Shown: positions 6,967 through 15,500 of the stretch, piece after piece
Layout of the letters: each line of letters starts with the position of its first letter
Numbering within the stretch: position 1 is the stretch's first letter
Origin: Kangiellaceae bacterium
Lineage (GTDB): Bacteria > Pseudomonadota > Gammaproteobacteria > Enterobacterales > Kangiellaceae
Direction: 5' to 3'
NCBI GenBank assembly: GCA_030148365.1
Contig: JASBTO010000157.1
Coordinates: 1-18,420, forward strand
Length of the DNA: 18,420 nt
Made by a program: the position numbers and the translations under genes
The notes under the pieces: model-generated
Seen by the model: the letters and a program-made list of their open reading frames with translations, nothing else
Database searches by the model: none
Told to the model about the DNA's origin: nothing

Positions 6967-7391
6967 TATCCGGCCCCCAGTAAATGGCGGGCGACAAAGA
7001 CCGTGACCATGGCGCTGGCCATGAACACGAGGGTCGCTGCCACCGAACGGCCCGACAGGCGGCTGATCCCGCAGATCCCGTGTCCGGAGGTACAACCGCT
7101 GCCCAGCCGGGTACCCATGCCTGTCACCAGACCGGCGATAATGACCAGCGCCAAGGGAAAACCCTCCCGCGCGGGCGGGTAGTCGGGTAGCCAGGCGAGG
7201 GTGACGGCGGCGCCGATAATGAGGCCGGCCAGAAACAGCAGACGCCAGAGCCGCTCGTTGACCGGGCCACCGAGACTGTTGAAGAAAATACCGCTGATCC
7301 CCGCGATACGACCATTGGCCAGCATCAGCAAGGTGGCCGACAGGCCGATGAGGGCACCGCCGCCGATGGCAAACCAGGGTAAGGCGTCCAT
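6966..7391 (-). CDS. pmpA: YeeE/YedE-like half-transporter, first subunit (PmpA type)
   Basis: 141 residues from the ATG at 7391; a GTG three bases earlier (7394) is also possible. About four membrane segments are visible, and the family signature GSGCTSGHGICGISRLSGRS sits before the last one; its cysteines are the type thought to contact sulfur species during transport. It pairs with the downstream half to form a complete YeeE-like unit. The start codon overlaps the rhodanese stop by one base (TGATG), with GAGG 8 bases upstream. Specificity for thiosulfate, sulfide or sulfane sulfur cannot be read; the operon context (persulfide sensor, rhodanese, divergent dioxygenase) argues for removal or uptake of reactive sulfur. 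Confidence 0.88.
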   Translation of the reverse strand: MDALPWFAIGGGALIGLSATLLMLANGRIAGISGIFFNSLGGPVNERLWRLLFLAGLIIGAAVTLAWLPDYPPAREGFPLALVIIAGLVTGMGTRLGSGCTSGHGICGISRLSGRSVAATLVFMASAMVTVFVARHLLGAG

Positions 7392-7783
7392 CACCGCTGC
7401 CTCGTAACCGGCAAGCCGGCGTTTTGCCAGCCCTCGAAACCGTTCGCCAGAGATTCCGGGTTCTCGAAACCGAGTGACTGGAGGGTTCGGGTGGCCAGCG
7501 CCGAGCGGCCGCCCGTGCGGCAGTAGACCAGGACGGGCTGTTTCTGCAGGGGCCCGATATCGCCTTCGGAGGCGCAGATTTGCGGGTCGGAGAAAATCCT
7601 GAATTCGAGCAGGCCGCGGGGCAGATTGATAGCACCCGGCAGGCTGCCGGCCTGGAATTCCTCCGGCTCCCGGACATCGAGTATCAGAGGGAAACTTTCC
7701 AGTCGGGCATGGGCGTCGTCAATGCCGGTTTCCGTAATTTTGGCTTTGGCCTCCGTTACCAGTTGTTGGGTCAGATCGTTCAC
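7391..7783 (-). CDS. Single-domain rhodanese (sulfurtransferase)
   Basis: 130 residues from a GTG at 7783 overlapping the repressor's TGA in the string GTGA, with GGAG 7 bases upstream. The rhodanese fold is clear: LILDVREPEEFQAGSLPGA (33-51) and the active-site loop CRTGGRS with Cys88 as the persulfide-carrying residue, followed by the closing NGFEGWQNAGLPV. The CRTGGRS loop is common among cytoplasmic sulfurtransferases of sulfur-metabolising bacteria. It would shuttle sulfane sulfur between glutathione persulfide, thiosulfate and protein acceptors, next to a persulfide-responsive repressor and dioxygenase. There is an extra Cys70 ahead of the catalytic one. The frame is open upstream through the repressor gene but that is an overlap artefact. 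Confidence 0.92.
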   Translation of the reverse strand: MNDLTQQLVTEAKAKITETGIDDAHARLESFPLILDVREPEEFQAGSLPGAINLPRGLLEFRIFSDPQICASEGDIGPLQKQPVLVYCRTGGRSALATRTLQSLGFENPESLANGFEGWQNAGLPVTRQR

Positions 7784-8130
7784 GGCATATCTCCGGCCGA
7801 CTCGGGTGTATCCCGGTCCGGGCAATAGGCTTCCTGCAGGGTCTGGATAATCCGGGTAACCGCAGGATTGGCGAGCCGGTAGTGAATGCTCTGCGCCGCA
7901 CGCCGGGTCGTGACCAGCTGCTCTCTGCGCAGTCGTGCCAGGTGCTGGGACAGTGCGGACTGGCTGATCCGGACTTCGAGGTTCAACTCGCTGACGGAGT
8001 ACTCCCGATCGGCAAGCAGGCACAGCAACAGCAGCCGCACCGGGTGGGCCATGGATTTGAGCAGATCCGCAGCCTGGCCGGCATTGGCCGCCAGGGCATG
8101 GATTTCGGTAGTGGAGGCATTGGCGCTCAT
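7780..8130 (-). CDS. ArsR-family repressor of the persulfide-sensing BigR/SqrR type
   Basis: 116 residues with the winged-helix core: LKSMAHPVRLLLLCLLADREYSVSEL, recognition helix ISQSALSQHLARLRREQLV, and the wing TTRRAAQSIHYRL. The only two cysteines are Cys37 in the second helix and Cys103 near the C-terminus. That is the spacing (66 residues) of the pair that forms a di- or tetrasulfide in BigR and SqrR, so I infer that it releases DNA on exposure to sulfane sulfur. The metal-binding motif ELCVCDL of ArsR/SmtB metal sensors is absent. It heads a coupled four-gene chain and faces the dioxygenase gene across a 122-base AT-rich region, so it probably represses both directions. The ribosome binding site is weak (ACGGA). 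Confidence 0.9.
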   Translation of the reverse strand: MSANASTTEIHALAANAGQAADLLKSMAHPVRLLLLCLLADREYSVSELNLEVRISQSALSQHLARLRREQLVTTRRAAQSIHYRLANPAVTRIIQTLQEAYCPDRDTPESAGDMP

Positions 8131-8181
8131 GGCGGTCCGTAACTGGTAAAGTACCGGAAAGATGTTAGCGGAGATCGATGC

Positions 8182-8219
8182 ATATTACAAGTTGCTAATT
8201 TAGGCAAATTTAATATACT
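8182..8219 (+). promoter_or_regulatory. Promoter and probable repressor operator between the ArsR-type gene and the dioxygenase gene
   Basis: A sigma-70-like promoter points towards the dioxygenase: TTGCTA (8192-8197), 16-base spacer, TATACT (8214-8219). Around it lie ATATTA (8182-8187) and its inverse TAATAT (8211-8216), and inside these AATTT (8197-8201) and AAATT (8206-8210), also inverted with a 4-base gap. This AT-rich island in GC-rich DNA is the likely operator. The inverse of ATATTA (TAATAT on the minus strand) could serve as the -10 of the repressor operon, but its -35 is not clear. Confidence 0.55.
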
Positions 8220-8252
8220 GATGTCAGATGGACCCGAGACTGGAGCCCCCCG

Positions 8253-9101
8253 ATGTTGCTTGAATCCTTTTATCACGAGCAGACCGGCAGTTTTTCCCAC
8301 GTCATTGCCGACCATGAAGGCGGCAGCGCCGCCGTCGTGGATCCGGTGCTGGATTTTGACTATGAAACCGGTCAGATCCGCCACGATCACCTCAACCGTA
8401 TCCTCGCTTGCCTGCAGGGCCATGATCTGACCCTGGCCTGGATCCTGGAAACCCACGCCCATGCCGATCACCTGACCGGGGCCAAGGCCCTGCAGGCACA
8501 AGCCGGCGGCACCATCGGCATCGGTGCGGGGATCATCAAGGTGCAACAGCACTTTGCGCCGATATTCGGTAATCACTGCCGCGCCGACGGCAGCCAGTTT
8601 GGCCACCTGTTTGTCGATGAGGAGTCGTTTGTTATCGGCGAGCTGACGGGCCGGGTCATGGCAACGCCGGGCCACACCAGTGACAGCATCACCTACCTGA
8701 TTGACGACTGTGCCTTCATTGGCGATACGCTGTTTCATCCGGAAGTGGGCAGTGCCCGCGCCGATTTCCCCGGCGGGAATGCCGATCAGCTGTATGATTC
8801 CATACAGAAAATTCTCGCCCTGCCGCCGGAAACCCGGCTGATGCTGAGCCATGACTATCCGGGCGACAACCGGCAGCCGGTGGCATCGGTGACGGTCGCG
8901 GAGCAAAAAGCCGACAATCTGCATCTACGCGATAACACCAATCAGGCTGACTATGTGGCCATGCGCCATGCCCGGGATGCCGGGCTGGCAGCGCCCCGCC
9001 TGCTGTTGCCGGCCTTGCAGGTGAATATCTGCGCCGGGGAGCTGCCTCCGGCCGATGCCTCGGGTAACCGCTATCTGAAAATTCCGCTCAAAGAAAAATA
9101 G
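8253..9101 (+). CDS. blh: Metallo-beta-lactamase-fold persulfide dioxygenase (ETHE1/Blh type)
   Basis: 282 residues. The metal-binding motif THAHADH gives His68, His70, Asp72 and His73; PGHTSDS gives His141, GDTLFHPEVGSARADFPGG gives Asp158 and the ETHE1/Blh-specific Arg-x-Asp (169-171), and LSHDYPGD gives His200. In this family a mononuclear iron uses O2 to oxidise glutathione persulfide to sulfite. The section after residue 200 (DNRQPVASVTVAEQKADNLHLRD) is as in stand-alone Blh proteins; there is no fused rhodanese, which is instead a separate gene in the divergent operon. ATG 8253 follows GGAG at 7 bases. Upstream is a promoter inside the presumed operator of the ArsR-type repressor, so induction by reactive sulfur is likely. 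Confidence 0.93.
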   Translation: MLLESFYHEQTGSFSHVIADHEGGSAAVVDPVLDFDYETGQIRHDHLNRILACLQGHDLTLAWILETHAHADHLTGAKALQAQAGGTIGIGAGIIKVQQHFAPIFGNHCRADGSQFGHLFVDEESFVIGELTGRVMATPGHTSDSITYLIDDCAFIGDTLFHPEVGSARADFPGGNADQLYDSIQKILALPPETRLMLSHDYPGDNRQPVASVTVAEQKADNLHLRDNTNQADYVAMRHARDAGLAAPRLLLPALQVNICAGELPPADASGNRYLKIPLKEK

Positions 9102-9206
9102 ACTGAGCTTTCAAATGCTTAAAGAATCCGGTCAAAAAGTCTTTCGAAAATTGATCGGTGGCTTGCTAAACTTGCCGGCGATTTCCAACAAGAATCAATA
9201 CCCGTT

Positions 9207-11228
9207 TTGGCACTTCCTTCTCTGAATCCCCGACAACAACAGGCTCTGGAGTCTATCCGGGGCCCGCTGCTGGTACTGGCGGGCGCCGGTAGCGGCAAGA
9301 CCTCCGTGATCACCCGCAAGATCGCCTACCTGATCGAGCAATGCGGTTACGATCCGCGCCATGTCATGGCGGTGACTTTCACCAACAAGGCCGCCCGGGA
9401 GATGAAGGAGCGGGTCGGCAAATTGCTGGGCTCGGACAGGAGCAAGGGGCTGACGGTCTCGACCTTCCACAATTTTGGCCTGAACTTCATCCGCAAGGAG
9501 CACAAGGTGCTCGGCATGAAGGCCAATTTCACGATTTTCGATCAACAGGACGCGATGGCCCTGTTGCGGGATCTGGGCTATCGGGAGGGGGATTCGGACA
9601 AGTCCAAGTACCAGGAACTGCAACAGCAGATTTCCAACTGGAAGAATGACATGGTACTGCCGGAGCAGGCCGCCGCGACTGCCGAAAACCAGGACCTCCA
9701 TGTCCAGGCGAAGATTTACGAAGCCTATGTCCGCTCGATGCGGGCCTACAATGCCGTCGATTTTGACGATCTGATCCTGCTACCGGGATTACTGCTTCGG
9801 GACAATCTGGAAGTCCGGGAGCGCTGGCAGGCCCGCATCCGCTATCTGCTTGTCGATGAATACCAGGACACCAATACCAGCCAGTACGAGCTGGTCAAAC
9901 TCCTGTGTGGCGCTGCCGGTGATTTCACCGTGGTCGGCGATGACGATCAGTCCATCTATTCGTGGCGGGGTGCGCAGCCGGAAAATCTGGAACTGTTGCA
10001 AAAGGATTATCCGCGTCTGGAAGTCGTCAAGCTGGAGCAGAATTACCGCTCCTGTGGCCGCATCCTGAAAGCCGCCAACACCCTGATTGCCAACAATCCC
10101 CACGTGTTCGAGAAGAAGCTGTGGTCAGACAAGGTTTACGGCGAAGAACTGCGGGTGCTGCAACTGGCCAATGAAGAGGACGAGGCCCAGCGGGTGGTCG
10201 GGGAAATCATTTCCCGCCGCCTGAAAACGCCGGGCGGCTACCGGGACTTTGCAATTCTGTACCGCAGCAACCACCAGGCCCGGATCCTGGAAAAAACCCT
10301 GATCGCCAATCAGGTGCCCTACAAGATTTCCGGCTCGACGTCGTTTTTCTCCCGCGCAGAGGTCAAGGATGTCATGGCTTACCTGCGCCTGCTGGTCAAC
10401 CAGGATGATGACAACGCCTTCCTGCGCATCGTCAATACACCGAAACGGGAGATAGGCCCGTCCACCCTGGAAAAGCTCGGGCTCTACGCCCAGCGCCGCA
10501 ATGTCAGCCTCTATGAGGCCTGTTTCGAAATGGGCCTCGAGCAGGTGCTGCCGGGCCGGGGCCTGCAGTCTATCCGCAAGTTCGCCGAAACCATCGGCTC
10601 GGCCGCCGACAATGCCGCTCGCGGTGACACTATCGGCGTCATCCATGATTTGGTCAGCCGCATCGGTTATCACGGCTATCTGCACGAAAATGCCAATACC
10701 CCGAAAGCCGCGGAGTATCGCTGGAACAACATCATGGAATTGCTCGGCTGGGTGGAGAAGTCCCTTGAAGAATATGAAACCAGTGACGATCCCCTGCAGG
10801 TCGCGGTCAACAACCTGTTGTTGCGGGACATGCTGGAACGCAATGAAGAAGAGGACAATGACAACCAGGTGCAGCTGATGACCCTGCACGCCGGCAAGGG
10901 GCTGGAGTTCCCCCATGTCTATCTGGTCGGCATGGAAGAGGAGTTGCTGCCTCACAAGTCGAGCATTGAGGCGGAGGATATCGAGGAAGAGCGGCGGCTG
11001 GCCTACGTCGGGATCACCCGGGCGCAGCAAACCCTGACCTTTACCCTGTGTCGCAAGCGCGCCCGGTTCGGTGAGGAGATGCGCTGCGAACCGAGCCGGT
11101 TCCTGGCGGAAATACCCGAAGATGATCTGGATTGGGAAGGCAAGGGCGAGCCTTTGTCGCCTGAGCAGAAGAAGGAGAAAGACAAAGCCAGCATTGCCGG
11201 GTTAAGGGCCATGCTGGCTCAGTCGTGA
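9207..11228 (+). CDS. rep: ATP-dependent DNA helicase Rep (UvrD/Rep superfamily 1)
   Basis: 673 residues, the same as E. coli Rep as I recall it. Rep is a 3'-5' helicase that clears proteins ahead of replication forks. Motifs in order: Walker A AGAGSGKT (25-32), VTFTNKAAREMKERV, STFHNFGLNFIRKE, Walker B DEYQDTN beginning at Asp217, GDDDQSIYSWRGA, VKLEQNYRS, LMTLHAGKGLEFPHVYLVGM, and RRLAYVGITRAQQTL. SNWKNDMVLPEQA is characteristic of Rep rather than UvrD or PcrA. The start is uncertain: the only in-frame initiator before the helicase core is TTG 9207 (or CTG 9222), and neither has a good ribosome binding site. The 105 bases upstream show no firm promoter. It converges on slyD. Confidence 0.96.
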   Translation: MALPSLNPRQQQALESIRGPLLVLAGAGSGKTSVITRKIAYLIEQCGYDPRHVMAVTFTNKAAREMKERVGKLLGSDRSKGLTVSTFHNFGLNFIRKEHKVLGMKANFTIFDQQDAMALLRDLGYREGDSDKSKYQELQQQISNWKNDMVLPEQAAATAENQDLHVQAKIYEAYVRSMRAYNAVDFDDLILLPGLLLRDNLEVRERWQARIRYLLVDEYQDTNTSQYELVKLLCGAAGDFTVVGDDDQSIYSWRGAQPENLELLQKDYPRLEVVKLEQNYRSCGRILKAANTLIANNPHVFEKKLWSDKVYGEELRVLQLANEEDEAQRVVGEIISRRLKTPGGYRDFAILYRSNHQARILEKTLIANQVPYKISGSTSFFSRAEVKDVMAYLRLLVNQDDDNAFLRIVNTPKREIGPSTLEKLGLYAQRRNVSLYEACFEMGLEQVLPGRGLQSIRKFAETIGSAADNAARGDTIGVIHDLVSRIGYHGYLHENANTPKAAEYRWNNIMELLGWVEKSLEEYETSDDPLQVAVNNLLLRDMLERNEEEDNDNQVQLMTLHAGKGLEFPHVYLVGMEEELLPHKSSIEAEDIEEERRLAYVGITRAQQTLTFTLCRKRARFGEEMRCEPSRFLAEIPEDDLDWEGKGEPLSPEQKKEKDKASIAGLRAMLAQS

Positions 11229-11254
11229 TCCGCCCGGAGTAACTCCGGCGGATC
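11227..11254. terminator. Stem-loop between convergent rep and slyD
   Basis: The arm beginning GATCCGCC at 11227 pairs with the arm ending GGCGGATC at 11254, with one bulged C and a minimal loop in AGTAACT. It starts within the rep stop codon. Neither side has a T-run, so it is either a weak bidirectional terminator or a 3'-end-protecting hairpin. A smaller ACCCG/CGGGT stem (11262-11273) follows. Confidence 0.45.
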
Positions 11255-11272
11255 GGGGATTACCCGAACGGG

Positions 11273-11749
11273 TTAGTGGCCTTCAGGGCCGTGGGCGTGG
11301 CCGTGGGCGATTTCGTCTTCGCTGGCCTCGCGGACTTCCATGACTTCCACTTCGAATTTCAGCGTCTGGCCGGCGAGGGGATGGTTACCATCGACGGTCA
11401 CGTCGTCGCCTTCGACCTTGCTGACGGTGATCATCTGCGGTCCCTGGGGGGACTCTGCCTGAAACTGCATGCCGGCTTCGATCTTGTCGACGCCCTGGAA
11501 TGCCTGCTTCGGCACGACCTTGACCAGTTCATCGTTGCGCTCGCCATAGGCGTTGGCGGGTTCGACGCTGACGGTAAACTTGTCACCTTCCGCCTTGCCG
11601 GTCAGGGACTGCTCGAGGCCGGGAATGATGTTGTTGAATCCGTGTAAGTAGGCGAGGGGTTCCCGCTCTTCGGAAGTGTCAATCAATACGCCATCGCTGT
11701 TGCGAACGGTGTAGTCAATCTTGACCACGGTTTTATCGGCTATCTGCAC
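11273..11749 (-). CDS. slyD: FKBP-type peptidyl-prolyl isomerase SlyD
   Basis: 158 residues if begun at GTG 11749. SlyD is a cytosolic prolyl isomerase/chaperone with a metal-binding tail that also aids nickel delivery. The split FKBP domain (VVKIDYTVRNSDGVLIDTS, then PLAYLHGFNNIIPGLEQSL, and VDGNHPLAGQTLKFEVEVMEVREA) encloses the insert-in-flap chaperone domain (AYGERNDELVKVVPKQAF to VEGDDV). The C-terminal tail HGHAHGPEGH is histidine-rich but much shorter than E. coli's and has no cysteines, so metal capacity is probably lower. The GTG start is preferred over a TTG seven codons upstream because it has AGG 7 bases before it and matches the family N-terminus. Confidence 0.94.
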   Translation of the reverse strand: MQIADKTVVKIDYTVRNSDGVLIDTSEEREPLAYLHGFNNIIPGLEQSLTGKAEGDKFTVSVEPANAYGERNDELVKVVPKQAFQGVDKIEAGMQFQAESPQGPQMITVSKVEGDDVTVDGNHPLAGQTLKFEVEVMEVREASEDEIAHGHAHGPEGH

Positions 11750-11814
11750 ATTACTACCTGTTGCTTGCAAAAATGGCCCACAATGATATACGGGTTGCCG
11801 GTCAATGTTAAATC

Positions 11815-11834
11815 TGCCGGGGAAACCCCCGGCA
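11815..11834 (-). terminator. Probable terminator downstream of the small membrane protein gene
   Basis: TGCCGGGG (11815-11822) pairs with CCCCGGCA (11827-11834) across a 4-base loop. Read on the minus strand it lies about 70 bases after the 11903 stop and is followed by GATTTAAC, a poor T-tract. It also separates that gene from slyD. Confidence 0.5.
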
Positions 11835-11902
11835 ATTCCCGTGGCAAGTCACAGGTCTGCGGTGCTACAGGGATTTCTTATCTCAGATACCAATGAAAAA
11901 CC

Positions 11903-12307
11903 TCAGGCCCGGGTCCCGGTGCGAATGCCGTTTTCGTTGTCGATGAGATCCCGTTCCACCCAGATTTTGGTGGGCCAGTAGAGGCCGACGGCAATCAGTT
12001 GATAAACGGGAACGGCGACCAGCCCCAGGGCGCTCTGGGCATCGTGTTCGATAAACAGGCTGTCGATGTAGAGGTAGTTGCCCAGGCCGCCGATGATCAG
12101 CAGGAAGGGCAACATGGCGATGGCTGAACCGTGGGAGCGGGCCTTGCCATTGAATAGCCACAGCAGGCAATAGGGCAGCAGCGCCCAGGCCATAAACATC
12201 AGTGCCACGGCCAGCATCATGGGGTTGTTGATATTGCTGGCAAAGAACATCAGGGCGAAAGTCGCAATTGCGAAGAAAAAAATCAGAATCTTGTTCAGCT
12301 TTCTCAT
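11903..12307 (-). CDS. Small integral membrane protein, unknown function
   Basis: 134 residues with four probable membrane helices: KILIFFFAIATFALMFFA (6-23), MMLAVALMFMAWALLPYCLL (30-49), IAMLPFLLIIGGLGNYLYI (62-80) and LGLVAVPVYQLIAVGLYW (94-111). The ends are charged (MRKLNK at the start, VERDLIDNENGIRTGTRA at the end). No catalytic motif or named family is recognised. The ATG at 12307 has AGGGAG 8 bases upstream, which together with the hydrophobic pattern makes it a real gene. It stands alone between a strong palindrome on one side and a probable terminator on the other, so it is likely monocistronic. Confidence 0.75.
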   Translation of the reverse strand: MRKLNKILIFFFAIATFALMFFASNINNPMMLAVALMFMAWALLPYCLLWLFNGKARSHGSAIAMLPFLLIIGGLGNYLYIDSLFIEHDAQSALGLVAVPVYQLIAVGLYWPTKIWVERDLIDNENGIRTGTRA

Positions 12308-12450
12308 GAACAGGTCTCCCTGACCAAAGCCGTCGGTGACGACTCAACGTGAGCTGGCGAAAGTCGCGCCAACCGGAATGCAAGCCGCTGATTATTCTTG
12401 TTGAATCTTGACAGTGTGCCGGGTCGACGACGGTCCGGCAAGTGCAGAAT

Positions 12451-12482
12451 CCCCATCCCGGGCCAAATGGCCCGGGATGGGG
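12451..12482. terminator. Perfect 14-base-pair hairpin after the propeller-amidohydrolase gene
   Basis: CCCCATCCCGGGCC (12451-12464) and GGCCCGGGATGGGG (12469-12482) are exact inverse copies with an AAAT loop. It lies 30 bases beyond the stop of the minus-strand gene ending at 12513. No T-run follows on either strand, so it is an atypical terminator or a dispersed palindromic element. Confidence 0.55.
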
Positions 12483-12512
12483 ACAGGCCGGATCAGACCG
12501 TCCGACCGACGC

Positions 12513-15500
12513 TTACTCGAACCAGAACTTGTCCCGGTCGCCGCTATCGACTTCGTTCATGGTGTCAGTATCGAACAAGCGCCCGTTAAGCATTACCTGG
12601 TCAATTTTTTCCGAATTGCGGAGGTTCTTGAGCGGATTGGCATTGAGGATTACCAGATCCGCCAGCTTGCCCGCTTCCAGTGAGCCGATGTCCTTGTCCA
12701 TGCCGAGGTACCGGGCACCATTGATGGTGGCGGCTTGCAGGGCTTCCAGCGGCGTCATGCCGCCCTGGCCGAACATCCACAGCTCCCAGTGGGCGCCGAG
12801 ACCTTCACGCTGGCCGTGCGCGCCCAGCTGAACCGAGACGCCGGCATCGTGGAGTTGCTTGGCCACCTTGGCGATATTGAAATGGTTGTAATCCTCGGTG
12901 GGCGCCATGATGCGTCGCACGGAGCGGGGCTCGAGGTAGTTGCGGGGCACAAACCGGGACAGCACCGGGTGCTTCCAGACATCCGACTCGGCATACCAGT
13001 AATGCTCGCCCCAGATGCCGCCGTAGGCGACCACGAGCGTCGGCGTATAGCCGGTGCGGCTCTGGCCCCAGAGCTGCATGACGTCATCATAGGCGGCCGC
13101 GACCGGGATGGAGTGTTCGATACCGGTATGGCCGTCCACGACCATCGACATATTGTGCTGGAACAGGGAGCCGCCTTCGGGAACGACCATCATGTTCAGT
13201 TGCCTGGCGGCTTCAAGGATTTGCTGGCGCTGATCGCGGCGCGGCTGGTTGTAGCTTTTTACCGAGAAGGCGCCGACCGCCTTCAAACGTTGCAGGTTCT
13301 GCTTGGCGTCCTCGACGCTGTTCACCTCGGCGGTAATAGAGTGGGTCGCACCGTAGAGAATGGTGCCCGTAGAGAAAATCCGGGGTCCCACAATCCGGCC
13401 AGCCTGTTGCAGCTCTTTGGCGGCGAATATTTCCGTGGTGTCATTTGACGGATCGTGAATGGTGGTGACGCCGAAGGCGAGAGACGCGTAGTTCACCCAG
13501 CTGTTTTGGGGAATGATTTCGCTCTGCCCCATGGAGCCATGCCAGTGCACATCCACCAGTCCGGGAATAATGGTCTTGCCCTTGACGTCGATAACCTTCG
13601 CATCATCGGGGATCTCGACCCCGGCACCGACGGCAAGGATACGGTTGCCATCGATGACAAGGGTGCCTTCCTCAATCACCTCATCGCCCTTCATGGTGAT
13701 GATGCGGGCGCCGGTCAGTGCGGTGATACCTTCGGGCTTGTCGGCATCGACGGCGAGTTTTACGGTCAGGCTATCCGGTTGGGGCGCTTGCTCGTTGCCC
13801 GCGGTCTGCCCGCTATCGTCGCTGTCCTGTGCGTCATTTTCGGGCTTCTGCCAGTCAAATACTTGCGCGACTTGCTGGTAGTACAGGGTCGGCCCGAGGG
13901 ACCAGGACAGGGTCGCGCCATCGCTTGACCAGGCAAGCGATTCTCCGGAGAACTCACTGAAGCGCCGGACCGGCAGATTGTCAGCTTTGGGGCCGGTTCC
14001 GATGGAGACGCCGCCTTCCACGAAGGGCGCCGCATAGACGTGATATCGCTGGCTGAAAGCCAGCCAGGTGGCATCCGGGGACACGGAGAATTCATCAATC
14101 CACTCGCCCTCGTAATGACTGCGCAGCTTGTCGCCGGCAAAATCGGTGCTGACCAGCTCCGAGATGACCACTTCGCCTTCGCGGCGGGTGCGTTTCATGA
14201 AAATCCGGTCGGTCGCCTTGGCAAAAAACGCATCCGAACCGTTGTTGGTAACAAAATCGCTGCCGCCGCCATTGGCGCTGACGCGGTAGATCCCGGGTTG
14301 CATGGAGTATTTGGGATTGGTGAGGTAGCCGCCCTCGATTTTTTCATAGACCACATTGCGGCCGTGGGGTGAAAACCGGGGCGCGATATAGTGGCCGGGC
14401 TCGCGGGTCAGCACCTGGGGCTTTTCCCCGAATACATTGATTTTGCGGATACTGCCGAGTTGCTCATCGTTCCAGGTGGAATAGACAATCCACTGCCCGT
14501 CCCGGGAAAAGGACGGGTACAACTCGAAGTGCTCATCCTGGCGGGTCAGGCGGCGCGGTTTGCCGTCGGGCAAATCCATGATGTACAGGTAGCCGAGGGC
14601 CTGAAACACGGCCTTGTTGCCGCGCGGTGACAGGGTCAGCCAGCGCAGCATGCGCACATCGACCTGATCCGGCGCGACATCAACCTCAAAGCGCACGGCT
14701 TCCCGCATCTCCCGCTTGTCCTTGATGTGGAAGGGCACGACCGCGACTTCGCGGCTGTCGATGCCGATGCGGCGGATTTTACCGCCGGCCCAGAAGAAGA
14801 TGGATTTGCTGTCCGGCGTCCACGCAAAGTTCGGGTAGACGCCATGAATCGCCCAGGTTTCCTGCATGTCCCGATCAAGGTTTTCGTAAATCGGAAGTTC
14901 CTCGCCGGTGGTCATGTCTTTCAGAAACAGGCTGGACTGGTTGCGGATCCGGCGTACAAAGGCGAGGTACTTGCCGTCCGGGGAAGGCGTCGGACGTACC
15001 GCGCCGCCGGGACCTGACACCAGGGATTCGGTTTCGCCGGTCTCCCGGTCGATCCGGAAGATCTCGTAAATCTGCTGGTTGGAGTCTTTGCTGTACTCGA
15101 AGACCGGGCCCGGGGTGGTATCGCGGGAATAAAGCACATAACGGCCGTCGGGGGTGAAGGCGGGCTCGCCAAGATCCTTCTGCTCATTGGGGCGCTTGTT
15201 GAGTTGCACGCCGGTGCCGCCGGACTTGTGATAGAGCCAGATCTCACCGGCACCGAGGGAGCGCTGGCCGGTGAAGTGCTTGCGCGCCGCTATGAAGCGC
15301 CCGTCAGGGCTCCAGACCGGGTTGTTGAGCAGGCGGAAACTTTCGTTGGTGACCGCGACCTGTTCACTGCCGTCAGGGTTCATCAGCCAGATATTGTCGC
15401 CGCCACCCTGATCGGAGGTGAACGCCAACCGGCTGCCATCGGGCGAAAAGCGCGGCTGCATGTCCCAGGCAATGGAGTTGGTGATGTTCTTTGCCTCACC

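Noticed and set aside
7784..8023. Long N-terminal extension of the rhodanese frame
   Set aside because: It is the out-of-frame reading of the ArsR-type gene; the GTG overlapping the repressor stop begins a normal single-domain rhodanese.
8127..8924. 265-codon open frame antisense to the dioxygenase
   Set aside because: No family resemblance and it crosses the promoter/operator region; the plus-strand gene carries all metal-binding motifs.
10125..11030. 301-codon open frame antisense to rep
   Set aside because: A shadow of the GC-rich rep coding pattern; no motifs, and rep is unambiguous on the other strand.
11750..11770. TTG start seven codons upstream for slyD
   Set aside because: It lacks a ribosome binding site and the GTG at 11749 matches the family N-terminus with AGG at 7 bases.
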